In this document: positions 46,054 to 55,234 of the stretch, in pieces
Layout: every line of letters begins with the position of its first letter
How positions within the stretch are numbered: the stretch's first letter is position 1
Assembly: GCF_020991005.1 (NCBI RefSeq)
Contig: NZ_JAJLLW010000006.1
Location: forward strand, 124,001 to 188,000
Reading direction: 5' to 3'
Source of the DNA: Halomonas sp. CUBES01
GTDB taxonomy: Bacteria; Pseudomonadota; Gammaproteobacteria; Pseudomonadales; Halomonadaceae
Length of the DNA stretch: 64,000 bases
The notes under the pieces: generated by a model
Databases searched by the model: none
Seen by the model: the letters and a program-made list of their open reading frames with translations, nothing else
Told to the model about the DNA's origin: nothing
Translations under genes and position numbers: made by a program

Positions 46054-47429
46054 TGCCCTGGCCATGTTGGCAGGGCCGCATTGCGCGTCGCTCAATCGCC
46101 AGCCGTCTATTAGTGGCGACCCTGATGATCGTCATCGTCGGGCTGCCTTTAGCGGGGTTCTTGCTGTCCCATCACTATCGTGAGTCGGCGACGCAGGCCT
46201 TCGATGATCGCCTGGAAGCCTTGCTCAATGTGGTCATCGCCGGGGTCGCCTTTGACCGTGTCGAGCAGCGACTGATCTTTGATCGCGATCTGGGTGATCC
46301 GCGTTTCGATCAGGTTTACTCCGGCTGGTATTGGCAGATGACCGACGGTCAGCAGCACACGCTCACCTCGCGCTCGCTATGGGATCAGCGCCTGCCGACC
46401 CATGACGGCAACACGCTCATTGCCCGAACCGTGAACGGTCCCCGGGCAAGTTCGCTGCGCCTGGTCGAGCGCGATATACAGCTGGCACCGCTGGATCAGC
46501 CGCTGCATATCAGCGTTGCAGCTGAAGACCAGGCATTGATGGACAATGTGCGCCAGTTTCAGCAGTGGTTATGGGGCGGTTTAGTCGGCTTGGGCACGCT
46601 GCTGTTGACGGTGCTGGCGTTACAGATTCGCTGGGGGTTGGCGCCGTTGCGGCGTATGCGAGCCAACCTGCGCGAGGTGGAAAACGGCGAGGCCAAGCAA
46701 CTGGATACCCGGCTGCCCGATGAGTTGGCCGGCCTGGCCACCACCATGAACGCCGTACTGGCCCGTGACCAACGCTTGATAGAACGTGGTCGCCATGCCG
46801 CTGGCAATCTGGCCCACGCGCTGAAGACGCCGCTCAGTGTGATGCGTCTGCTGGCCCGTCAGGCACCGGCCGAGCAGCAGAGCGCCTGGGAAGCGGAGCT
46901 GACGCGCATCGACAGCGCCGTGCGCCACCATCTGGCACGCGCCTCGGCGGCCGGTGAGGGCGGCAGGGTAGCGCCCGTGTCGCTCAATGAAGCCCTGGCG
47001 CCGCTGATAAACGGACTGGCAAGGCTGGCCCAGCGCCGCGATATCCACCTTGAGCATACCCTGCCGCGCGATATGCAAGCGCACATGGATGCCCAGGATG
47101 CCCAGGAGATTGTCGGCAATATTCTGGATAACGCTCTGCGTTGGGCGAAGGGCGAGATTATTCTGACCCTGGAGGCACATGGCGAACACCTCCAGCTGTG
47201 TGTCAGCGACGATGGCCCCGGAATGTCCCCTGCTGATTGCCAGGCAGCGCTGCAACGGGGCAAACGGCTGGATGAGAAACGTTCGGGAAGTGGTTTGGGG
47301 CTTTCTATCGTTGCTGATCTGGTCGCTCTGTATCGTGGCGATATGCAACTTGAGCGGGCCGCTTTGGGCGGGTTGGCGGTCACCATCACGCTACCCGTCG
47401 TCGTGATTCGTCGCCCGGATAGCCGCTGA
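46050..47429 (+). CDS. Sensor histidine kinase
   Basis: 459 residues. One membrane helix near residues 20-38, a periplasmic sensor (about 40-165, FDDRLEALLNVVIAGVAFD...), a second helix (175-192), HAMP-like linker, H-box NLAHALKTPLSVM (His256), N-box IVGNILDNALRWA, G1 DDGPGMSP and G2 GSGLGLSIV. It fits the PhoQ/QseC-like class. Pairs with the response regulator it overlaps. Confidence 0.9.
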   Translation: MMPWPCWQGRIARRSIASRLLVATLMIVIVGLPLAGFLLSHHYRESATQAFDDRLEALLNVVIAGVAFDRVEQRLIFDRDLGDPRFDQVYSGWYWQMTDGQQHTLTSRSLWDQRLPTHDGNTLIARTVNGPRASSLRLVERDIQLAPLDQPLHISVAAEDQALMDNVRQFQQWLWGGLVGLGTLLLTVLALQIRWGLAPLRRMRANLREVENGEAKQLDTRLPDELAGLATTMNAVLARDQRLIERGRHAAGNLAHALKTPLSVMRLLARQAPAEQQSAWEAELTRIDSAVRHHLARASAAGEGGRVAPVSLNEALAPLINGLARLAQRRDIHLEHTLPRDMQAHMDAQDAQEIVGNILDNALRWAKGEIILTLEAHGEHLQLCVSDDGPGMSPADCQAALQRGKRLDEKRSGSGLGLSIVADLVALYRGDMQLERAALGGLAVTITLPVVVIRRPDSR

Positions 47430-47467
47430 AAACGCGTCACGAACACCGAACAGGCAAGGAGCGATCA

Positions 47468-49402
47468 ATGAACCACCCCGCGGCAGTCCTCCCGGATGTA
47501 TTGGTTGGCCCCATTCTGCGCCGTATCACCCCATCACGCTGGGTGATGTGGTGCCTGACGTCACGGCCGCTCACCATGTCCCTGGTGTTGCACCCCGGTA
47601 AGCCGCACGCGCAGACGTATCCGCTAGCGGCTTACCAGCAATGCCTGCCGGTCGGGCAGCATGCGTTTATCCATTTGATCGACGTGCCGCTGGCGACCCC
47701 CTTGCCTTGCGATGAGCGCATTGCCTATGACCTGAAGGTGCAGCAGTGCGATGGCGGTTACCTGTCGCTTCCCGAATGGGCGCCGTGGTTATGCTACGAC
47801 GACCAGGACTATCCGGGGTTTGTGATCGCCTCGCGGCATCATCGCCTGATGCACGGCTCCTGCCGCAAGCCCCACCATGATAGCGCCGACGGTCTGGTGC
47901 GTGCTGACCAGTGGTTGGGCGAGCGTCAGACGACGCCAGGCGAATGGCCCGCGTGGTTGCTGATGACCGGCGACCAGGTGTATGTAGATGACGTGGCAGG
48001 GCCGATGCTGCGCGCGATTCATGCCCTGACGGAACGTCTGGGGTTGGTCGATGAGTATCTGGAAGGGGCGACCATCAGCGACAGCCAGGCGCTCTATACG
48101 TCCCCCGACAGCTACTATCAGCGCAGCCAGTTGCTACCGGATACCACCAGCAACGTGGCGCTTCGCGAACGCTTTTTTGGCGGCGTGAAAAAGCCCGTCT
48201 TTACCTCGGCCAATGCGCAGAATCACCTGATGACGCTTGGCGAAATGCTGGCCATGTATTGCCTGGTGTGGTCGCCCGTGGCATGGCAGGTCATCGCGCC
48301 CACTCAGCCACCACTGGGTGACAAGGACGCCGCGCTCTATCAGCAGGAGCAGGCCGTGATTGAGGCGTTTGTGGCGGGGTTGCCCCAGTGCGCGCGCGCC
48401 ATGGCGCATTTGCCGAGTCTGATGATCTTCGACGATCATGATGTGACGGACGACTGGAACCTGACCGCCGAGTGGGAGCGCAGTGCCTACGGTCACCCGT
48501 TCTCGAAGCAGATTATCGGCAACGCGCTGATCGCTTACCTGCTTTGTCAGGGATGGGGCAACGCGCCGGAAAACCTCAACCCGCTGATTGACGAGACCAA
48601 GGCGATGCTCGAGTCGGTGGACAGTAACGGCTATCTCGCCAACGTGGCCCAGGATGGGCTGATTGACCGCCTGCTGGCCTTTCAGGGGTGGGCGTTTCAG
48701 GTCGCCGGCGAACCGCCATTGATCGTGCTGGACACCCGTACGCGCCGCTGGCGTAACGAGCGACACCCGCAGCGCCCTTCCGGGTTGATGGACTGGGAGG
48801 CGCTGATTGAAATGCAGCAGGCGTTGATCGGAGCGCCCAGCGCGGTGATCATTTCTCCTGCGCCGATGTTTGGCGTCAAGCTGATCGAAGGTATCCAGAA
48901 GCTGTTTACCCTGGCTGGCAAACCGCTGATGGTCGACGCCGAAAACTGGATGGCGCATCGCGGGGCTGCGAACGTGCTATTGCAGATTTGGCAGCATTCC
49001 AAAACGCCCGGCAACTACGTGATCCTGTCCGGGGATGTGCACTACTCCTTTGCCTACGACATCGTGGTGCGTCACCGCAAGCAGGCGCCCAGGCTATGGC
49101 AGATCACCTCCAGCGGGGTCAAAAATACCTTTCCTGATTCGCTGTTGGACACCTTTGACCGGCTCAATCGCTGGCTGTATGCCCCCTGGTCACCGCTCAA
49201 CTGGTTTACCAAGCGCCGCAAGCTGAGTGTTCATCCCCGGGACCCCGACCGTGCAAGTGCTGGCGAACGGCTTTGGAACGCCAGCGGTATCGGGCTGGTG
49301 ACCCTCGACGAACACGGCTGCCCGGTCGACATTCGCCAGCTGGATGCGGCCGGCGGCGAGGCCTGCTTTCCACCCCCGGCAATGCCGCCCCGGGAGGGTT
49401 AA
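47468..49402 (+). CDS. PhoD-like metallophosphatase
   Basis: 644 residues without a clear signal peptide. Motifs of the PhoD-like superfamily: SCRKPHH, LMTGDQVYVDD, MIFDDHDVTDDWNL, and ILSGDVHYSFAYDI, carrying the metal-binding Asp/His set. This matches the larger DUF-type cytoplasmic PhoD-like branch more than Bacillus PhoD. CAAGGAG lies 5 bp before the ATG. The 38-bp gap suggests read-through from the two-component system. Its downstream neighbours carry Pho boxes, so a role in phosphorus use is plausible. Confidence 0.8.
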   Translation: MNHPAAVLPDVLVGPILRRITPSRWVMWCLTSRPLTMSLVLHPGKPHAQTYPLAAYQQCLPVGQHAFIHLIDVPLATPLPCDERIAYDLKVQQCDGGYLSLPEWAPWLCYDDQDYPGFVIASRHHRLMHGSCRKPHHDSADGLVRADQWLGERQTTPGEWPAWLLMTGDQVYVDDVAGPMLRAIHALTERLGLVDEYLEGATISDSQALYTSPDSYYQRSQLLPDTTSNVALRERFFGGVKKPVFTSANAQNHLMTLGEMLAMYCLVWSPVAWQVIAPTQPPLGDKDAALYQQEQAVIEAFVAGLPQCARAMAHLPSLMIFDDHDVTDDWNLTAEWERSAYGHPFSKQIIGNALIAYLLCQGWGNAPENLNPLIDETKAMLESVDSNGYLANVAQDGLIDRLLAFQGWAFQVAGEPPLIVLDTRTRRWRNERHPQRPSGLMDWEALIEMQQALIGAPSAVIISPAPMFGVKLIEGIQKLFTLAGKPLMVDAENWMAHRGAANVLLQIWQHSKTPGNYVILSGDVHYSFAYDIVVRHRKQAPRLWQITSSGVKNTFPDSLLDTFDRLNRWLYAPWSPLNWFTKRRKLSVHPRDPDRASAGERLWNASGIGLVTLDEHGCPVDIRQLDAAGGEACFPPPAMPPREG

Positions 49403-49420
49403 TTAGCCGCCCCTTAATCG

Positions 49421-49438
49421 CTGTCATCATCCCGTCAC
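49421..49438 (+). promoter_or_regulatory. Pho box upstream of the EAL-CBS-GGDEF gene
   Basis: CTGTCAT-CATC-CCGTCAC, two PhoB heptamers with 11-bp periodicity, about 80 bp before the ATG at 49520. One copy of the box, as expected for a single PhoB dimer site. Downstream (49452-49479) is a small hairpin GATTGTC / GACAATC in the leader. Confidence 0.65.
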
Positions 49439-49519
49439 GTTATTGACCCACGATTGTCTTCTTGAAAAAGGAGACAATCCCAGGGATATCGAGACGTTAT
49501 TTAACGTGGCGCACAGACA

Positions 49520-51268
49520 ATGACTGCCCAAGAAGCGCAATGGCTAGACCGCATCATCCGTGCGGAAGATTTACAGGTGCTGTTTCAACCGATTGTCGAT
49601 GCCAGCCAGCAGGCGATTTACGGCTACGAAGCGCTGATCCGTGGCCCGCGCAGCTCACCGCTGCATTCGCCGCTGCGGCTTTTCGAGGTCGCGACCCAGG
49701 CGGGGCTGCTGGTCGAGCTGGATCTGCTCTGCCGCCGCCTGGCGATTCGTCGCTTTGCCGAGCTTGGGCTGCCCCACCTTTTGTTTCTCAACGTCATGCC
49801 GCTGACGATTGTCGAGCGTGATTTCCAGGAAGGCCTGACGCTTGGGTTTATTCGTGAAAGCGGCCTGCCTGCCGAGCGCGTAGTGATCGAGCTCACCGAG
49901 CACGTGCCCATTCATGATTACCAGTTGATGCGCCAGGCCGTCGCCCACTATCGCGACATGGGCTTCCAGGTCGCCCTGGACGACCTGGGCGCCGGCCACT
50001 CGAGCCTGCGTCACTGGTCGGAACTGCGTCCGGATTTCGTCAAGCTGGATCGCCATTTCATTTCGGGCATCGACCAGGAGCCCGCCAAGCGCGAGTTTCT
50101 GCGCTCGATTCTGGATGTGGCGCGCAGCCTGGACTGCCAACTGATCGCCGAAGGGGTGGAAACCGCCGCCGAGCACCTCTGCCTGTGGGAGCTTGACCGC
50201 GGGCTGGCGTTGCTCCAGGGGTTCTACTTTGCCAGGCCCAGTGCCGAACCGCCGCTTGATCTTCAAATGCGGCTACCCGCCGCTGAGCCCCTGGCAAGTC
50301 CGGCGGGGCGTACGGCTCGGTCGATCTGTCAGGCCATCGAGGCGGTTACCCCCGACTGTGCAATTCCGGTACTGGCCGAGCGCTTCCGGCAACAGCCCAC
50401 GCTGCGCTGCGTGGCGGTGGTTGACGACGGTAAGCCCGTAGCGGTGGTGCGGCGCAGCGCTTTTCTCACCCTGTTTACCAATCCCTTTAGTCACTCACTG
50501 TATGGCAAACGTCCGATAGGGGACGTGGCCGATACTAAGGCGTTGATTGCCAGCGCCAGTACGCCGCTGGACGTCTTAAGCCAGCGACTCACCGACAGCC
50601 GCGATATCGAGCAGGAAGACTTCGTGATCGTCAACGATGACGGCGACTATCTGGGCATGGGCAATATCGTCGACCTGCTGCGCGAGATCACCGCGATCCA
50701 GGTTCGCCAGGCGCGTCACGCCAACCCGCTGACGGGGCTGCCTGGCAACATCCTGATCAATGAAACCTTGAGTCGGTACCTGAGTGCCGACGAGGGCGTG
50801 GCCGCCGCCTACGTTGATCTGGATAACTTCAAGGCCTTCAACGATGCCTACGGCTACGCCCGGGGGGATCACATGATCATTGCCCTGTCCCGCCTGCTGC
50901 AGGCTCAGGTGGAGAGTGTCGGAGGCTTTATCGGCCATATCGGCGGTGACGATTTCATGATGCTACTGCCGCTGATTCATTGGGAAAGTGTCTGCGAGGA
51001 GATTCTTCAGCACATGGAGGTGATGGCGCCGGGGTTCTACGAAGACGAAGATCGTCAGCGGGGAGGTATCTGCATTGAGAACCGCCAGGGCACCACGAGC
51101 TTCTACCCCTTCGTTAGCCTGTCGATTGCGGTCAAGCCAATAGCGCCCGCTGCCCGCTGCAAGGCACTGGACGTGGCCGCCGAGCTTTCGGAGCTGAAAC
51201 ACCAGGCCAAAAAAATCCCCGGCAATAGCCTGTTCGTGGAGCGTCGCGGCGGCAACACCCAGGCGTGA
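49520..51268 (+). CDS. EAL-CBS-GGDEF protein (c-di-GMP phosphodiesterase, possibly bifunctional)
   Basis: 582 residues with the EAL domain first (about 15-250: YEALIRG, LNVMP, ELTE, LDDLGAG, VKLD, EGVE, LQGF, all catalytic residues present), then paired CBS domains (about 275-395, adenine-nucleotide-type sensors), and a C-terminal GGDEF domain whose active-site sequence is GGDDF (475-479). The GG(D/E)EF Glu is replaced by Asp, so cyclase activity may be weak or lost. A Pho box lies upstream and phnDCEE follows, which suggests phosphate control. Weak ribosome-binding site at the ATG; no other in-frame start fits. Confidence 0.87.
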   Translation: MTAQEAQWLDRIIRAEDLQVLFQPIVDASQQAIYGYEALIRGPRSSPLHSPLRLFEVATQAGLLVELDLLCRRLAIRRFAELGLPHLLFLNVMPLTIVERDFQEGLTLGFIRESGLPAERVVIELTEHVPIHDYQLMRQAVAHYRDMGFQVALDDLGAGHSSLRHWSELRPDFVKLDRHFISGIDQEPAKREFLRSILDVARSLDCQLIAEGVETAAEHLCLWELDRGLALLQGFYFARPSAEPPLDLQMRLPAAEPLASPAGRTARSICQAIEAVTPDCAIPVLAERFRQQPTLRCVAVVDDGKPVAVVRRSAFLTLFTNPFSHSLYGKRPIGDVADTKALIASASTPLDVLSQRLTDSRDIEQEDFVIVNDDGDYLGMGNIVDLLREITAIQVRQARHANPLTGLPGNILINETLSRYLSADEGVAAAYVDLDNFKAFNDAYGYARGDHMIIALSRLLQAQVESVGGFIGHIGGDDFMMLLPLIHWESVCEEILQHMEVMAPGFYEDEDRQRGGICIENRQGTTSFYPFVSLSIAVKPIAPAARCKALDVAAELSELKHQAKKIPGNSLFVERRGGNTQA

Positions 51269-51289
51269 TGTCATCGTGGGGTCTTTAAA

Positions 51290-51329
51290 CCGTCATCCAG
51301 TGGTCATCGAAGTGCCCTGCCGTTGTCAT
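51290..51329 (+). promoter_or_regulatory. Tandem Pho box upstream of phnD
   Basis: Heptamers CCGTCAT (51290), TGGTCAT (51301), GTGCCCT (51312, poorest) and TTGTCAT (51323) follow at exact 11-bp steps, ending 50 bp before the phnD ATG. Confidence 0.8.
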
Positions 51330-51379
51330 CTAACGACGGCAGGATTAACGCTGTCTTCTAACAACGCTTCAGGTGATTC

Positions 51380-52345
51380 ATGCAGACGTTATCCCTTCCC
51401 CGTACCCTCATTAGCGCCGCCGTTGCCAGTGCCTTTGCCTTTTCAGCCGTGGCGGTTCAGGCCGATCTTTCCAGCCGCTACCAGGATGCGGATGGCGATC
51501 TGATGGCAGATGTCCCCAGCGATGACGCCCAGTGGGTAGACCCGGACACGCTGGTGTTTGCCTATACGCCGGTCGAAGATCCCGCTGTCTATGCCGATGT
51601 CTGGTCTGACTTCCTGGATCATTTGAGTGACGCCACAGGTAAAGAGGTGCAGTTCTTCCCGGTACAGTCCAACGCTGCCCAGCAGGAAGCCATGCGTGCG
51701 GGCCGTTTGCACGTCGCCGGTTTCAACACCGGTGGTGTGCCAGTAGCGGTCAACTGCGGCGGTTTCCGTCCGTTTGCCATGATGGCCGCCGAGGACGGCA
51801 GCTTCGGTTACGAAATGGAGATCATTACCTACCCGGGCAGCGGTATCGAATCCGTTGAAGACCTGGAAGGCCGCCAGCTGGCGTTTACCTCCGAGACCTC
51901 CAACTCGGGCTTCCGCGCGCCGTCAGCGCTGCTGCGTTCCGAATACGGCATGGAAGCGGGGGAAGATTTTGAGACTGCGTTCTCGGGTTCACATGACAAC
52001 TCTGTTCTAGGCGTGGTCAACGAGGACTATGAGGCCGCGGCCATCGCTAACTCGGTAGCGCGTCGGATGCTGTCGCGTGGCGTCGTGGAAGAAGGTGATT
52101 ACGAGGTCATTTATACCTCGCAAACGTTCCCGACCACTGCCTACGGTACGGCCCATAACCTGGCACCCGAACTGGCGCAGGACATTCAGGACGCCTTCTT
52201 CAGCTACGACTGGGAAGGCACCGCCCTGGAGGAAGAATTCTCCAACTCCGGCGAAGCCCAGTTTATCCCCATTACCTATCAGGATAACTGGGAAGTGATT
52301 CGCACCATCGCCGATGCCAATGGGGTGACCTACGACTGCGACTGA
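51380..52345 (+). CDS. phnD: Phosphonate/phosphite ABC transporter binding protein
   Basis: 321 residues with a signal peptide (LISAAVASAFAFSAVAVQA) and a PhnD-type solute-binding domain: DTLVFAYTPVEDPAVYADVWSDFLDHLSDATGKEVQFFPVQSNAAQQEAMRAGRLHVAGF, then GSGIESVEDLEGRQLAFTSETSNSGFRAPSALL. Binds phosphonates, phosphite or phosphate in the periplasm. No C-P lyase or phosphite dehydrogenase gene is nearby, so the substrate is open. First gene of phnDCEE. Confidence 0.92.
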   Translation: MQTLSLPRTLISAAVASAFAFSAVAVQADLSSRYQDADGDLMADVPSDDAQWVDPDTLVFAYTPVEDPAVYADVWSDFLDHLSDATGKEVQFFPVQSNAAQQEAMRAGRLHVAGFNTGGVPVAVNCGGFRPFAMMAAEDGSFGYEMEIITYPGSGIESVEDLEGRQLAFTSETSNSGFRAPSALLRSEYGMEAGEDFETAFSGSHDNSVLGVVNEDYEAAAIANSVARRMLSRGVVEEGDYEVIYTSQTFPTTAYGTAHNLAPELAQDIQDAFFSYDWEGTALEEEFSNSGEAQFIPITYQDNWEVIRTIADANGVTYDCD

Positions 52346-52420
52346 TCGCCAGGTGGACGTTGTTAACCGGCCAGGAAGGCTCCCCTTTCTGGCCGTTTCT
52401 TTATATGTTTGAGGTGGAAA

Positions 52421-53263
52421 ATGTTGACACTAAGCGGCGTAGCCAAACGCTACCCCACCGGCGATCGGGCGCTGGCCAATATAGAGTTAACCCTGCCCAA
52501 GGGACAGGTGATGGCGCTGATCGGGCCATCTGGCGCCGGTAAAAGCACCCTGATTCGCTGTGTTAACCGGCTGGTTGAGCCTACCCAGGGCAGCATTCGC
52601 CTGGAAAATACCGAAATTACCAAGCTTTCCGGCCACAAGCTGCGCCATGCGCGGCGTTCTATGGGCATGATTTTCCAGGAGTATGCCCTGGTTGATCGAC
52701 TCACCGTGATGGAAAACGTGCTCTCAGGTCAGTTGGGTTACGTGGGTTTCTGGCGCAGCTTTCTGCGCCGCTACCCTCAGGAAGCGGTCGTGGAAGCGTT
52801 TCGGCTGTTGGAGCGGGTTGGCTTGACCCACGCCATCGATAAACGTGCCGATGCGTTATCGGGCGGTCAGCGCCAGCGTGTGGGGATTGCCCGGGCCCTG
52901 TTGCAAAGCCCCAAGCTATTGTTGGTTGATGAGCCTACTGCCAGCCTTGACCCGAAAACCTCCCGTCAAATCATGCGCTTGATCCGCGAACTGTGTGCCG
53001 AGCGCGATCTGGCAGCGATTATCAATATCCATGATGTGGCGCTGGCGAAGCAGTTTGCCGACCGCATCGTCGGACTGCGGGCGGGGGAAATCGTCTTTGA
53101 CGGTGACCCCAGTGAGCTCACCAGCGAGATTCTCACTACGATCTACGGCGAGGAGGACTGGGATACCACGCCCGAACCAATGGATGACGAGGTTAGCGAT
53201 GACCCGCGCGATACAGCCTGGTACAGCGTGGCCCCCGCAATGGCCGTCGGAGGCGCACGATGA
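52421..53263 (+). CDS. phnC: Phosphonate ABC transporter ATP-binding protein
   Basis: 280-residue ATPase: [21 protein letters not shown], Walker [33 protein letters not shown], signature [15 protein letters not shown], Walker [20 protein letters not shown] and [22 protein letters not shown]. This is the PhnC/PtxA pattern, close in length to E. coli PhnC (262) plus a C-terminal extension. The ATG at 52421 follows GAGGTGG. Overlaps phnE by 4 bp. Confidence 0.93.
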   Translation: MLTLSGVAKRYPTGDRALANIELTLPKGQVMALIGPSGAGKSTLIRCVNRLVEPTQGSIRLENTEITKLSGHKLRHARRSMGMIFQEYALVDRLTVMENVLSGQLGYVGFWRSFLRRYPQEAVVEAFRLLERVGLTHAIDKRADALSGGQRQRVGIARALLQSPKLLLVDEPTASLDPKTSRQIMRLIRELCAERDLAAIINIHDVALAKQFADRIVGLRAGEIVFDGDPSELTSEILTTIYGEEDWDTTPEPMDDEVSDDPRDTAWYSVAPAMAVGGAR

Positions 53264-54093
53264 GCGAGCAGGCCGAGATGTTGACGGCGCGCCAGCAAGC
53301 GGCACACCGCGGCGAGTGGCGCCGGCTTCCACTGATCGCAAGCCCGCGATTGCGCTGGGGCATTGTCCTCGGAGTGGGGGTGTATATTGTGTTGGCGCTC
53401 GCCTCGGTAGAGGTGGACTGGGAGCGCGTGGCTGAGGGGGCGGGCCGTGCGGTGAATTTTCTGGGCGCGTTTATGCAGCCCGATTTTGTCAGCCGTTACG
53501 ACGATATCGTTGCGGGCTTGCTGGAAAGCTTGACCATGACGCTGACCTCCACGGTGATTGGGGTGCTGCTGGCGATACCCGTCGGGTTGGGGGGCGCGCG
53601 CAATATTGCGCCATTGCCGATTTACACAGTCTGCCGGGCGATCATTGCGGTGTCGCGCACTTTTCAGGAGGTCATCATCGCCATCCTGTTCGTGGTGATG
53701 TTCGGCTTTGGGCCTTTTGCCGGCATGATCACCCTGGCGTTTGCGACGATTGGTTTCATGGCCAAGCTGCTGGCCGAAGACATCGAGGACCTGGACTGGC
53801 GTCAGGTCGAGGCAGTGCGCGCCACGGGTGCCAGCTGGTGGCAAACCATGAATCACGCGATTCAACCTCAGGTCATGCCGCGTTTGATCGGGCTTTCAAT
53901 GTACCGCCTGGATATCAACTTCCGCGAATCTTCGGTAATCGGGATTGTCGGGGCAGGCGGTATCGGCGCCACCTTGAACACCTCGCTGAGCCGCTACGAA
54001 TACGATACCTCTGCGGCGATCCTGCTGATCATCATCGCCATCGTATTGCTGTGCGAGTACGCCTCGAGTCATGTCCGTCGCTGGACCCAGTAA
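53260..54093 (+). CDS. phnE: Phosphonate ABC transporter permease (first PhnE)
   Basis: 277 residues, six membrane segments, with the PhnE coupling loop [35 protein letters not shown], then [34 protein letters not shown]. The start overlaps phnC's stop (ATGA). Works as a heterodimer with the second permease. Confidence 0.93.
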   Translation: MSEQAEMLTARQQAAHRGEWRRLPLIASPRLRWGIVLGVGVYIVLALASVEVDWERVAEGAGRAVNFLGAFMQPDFVSRYDDIVAGLLESLTMTLTSTVIGVLLAIPVGLGGARNIAPLPIYTVCRAIIAVSRTFQEVIIAILFVVMFGFGPFAGMITLAFATIGFMAKLLAEDIEDLDWRQVEAVRATGASWWQTMNHAIQPQVMPRLIGLSMYRLDINFRESSVIGIVGAGGIGATLNTSLSRYEYDTSAAILLIIIAIVLLCEYASSHVRRWTQ

Positions 54094-54140
54094 CCCCCTG
54101 AATCAGTCTTTTCTGAATCGATACTTTGTGGAGTAGTTGA

Positions 54141-54956
54141 ATGCCCGTTTCCACCTCACCTTTGGGTCAACCGGTCTGGCGGCGGCGTACGACCCGCGCA
54201 CAATGGCTGCAGTACCTGGTCTGGCTGGCAGGGGTCAGCCTGTTTCTGCTCTGCTGGAAGCTGATTTCCGACAATACCATGTGGGTGTTCGTCGACGACG
54301 CTGGCCGCCAGGGAGCCGATCTGATCAGCCGCATGACCCCACCCGAGTGGGGCTATGCCAATGTGCTATGGAAGCCCATGTGGGACACCCTGAACATTGC
54401 CACCCTGGGCACGGCGCTGGGCATTGTCATGGCCTTTCCAGTGGCGTTTCTGGCGGCTCGCAATACGACACCGCATCCGCTTATACGCAGCGCCGCGTTG
54501 GTGGTGATTGTTTCGTCACGCTCGATCAACTCGCTGATCTGGGCAATGTTGCTGGTCACCATCCTGGGTCCCGGCGTGCTGGCAGGGATTATTGCCATCG
54601 CTCTGCGTTCCATCGGCTTTGTGGGTAAGCTGCTCTACGAATCCATCGAAGAGATTCATCCCACGCCGGTCGAGGCGATCAGCGCGACCGGTGCGAGCCG
54701 TATGCAGGTAATGAACTATGGTGTGTTGCCCCAGGTCATGCCAGCATTTGCCGGTATCAGCGTTTACCGTTGGGATATCAATATCCGCGAATCGACTGTG
54801 CTGGGCCTGGTGGGCGCCGGCGGCATCGGCCTGCAGTTGAATGCCTCGATCAATAGCCTTGCCTGGGATCAGGTCAGCGTCATCTTCCTGATGATTTTCG
54901 TCACCGTGCTGGTCTCGGAATGGATTTCCGCCCGCGTCCGCCACGCCATCATGTAA
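54141..54956 (+). CDS. phnE: Phosphonate ABC transporter permease (second PhnE)
   Basis: 271 residues, six membrane segments; coupling loop ESIEEIHPTPVEAISATGASRMQVMNYGVLPQVMP, then RWDINIRESTVLGLVGAGGIGLQLNASI. Paralogue of the preceding gene; two-permease phn/ptx importers (PhnE1E2) are well known. It starts 47 bp after the first permease. Confidence 0.93.
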   Translation: MPVSTSPLGQPVWRRRTTRAQWLQYLVWLAGVSLFLLCWKLISDNTMWVFVDDAGRQGADLISRMTPPEWGYANVLWKPMWDTLNIATLGTALGIVMAFPVAFLAARNTTPHPLIRSAALVVIVSSRSINSLIWAMLLVTILGPGVLAGIIAIALRSIGFVGKLLYESIEEIHPTPVEAISATGASRMQVMNYGVLPQVMPAFAGISVYRWDINIRESTVLGLVGAGGIGLQLNASINSLAWDQVSVIFLMIFVTVLVSEWISARVRHAIM

Positions 54957-55234
54957 GTCAACGTCAGCGGCGCCTTCCGGGCGCCCCTCGCCCCTCCGCC
55001 CCCTGCATGGCGTCTTCTTACCCGCTGGCTTTGTTGATCCAGGTCAGTAAATGCCTTTTCTGACGCCCTATACTGCCCCTTTCTCGCCACGTATCGCTCA
55101 TCAAAACCTCATCCTTATGGGCTACCGTGGCCTAATGCGGCCAACTTGATTCCACGCGTGACACCTGCGCGATTATAACGATATGAGTACGCCGCTTACC
55201 TCCCCCGACCACGCTGTAACTGTAAGGCTAAACA

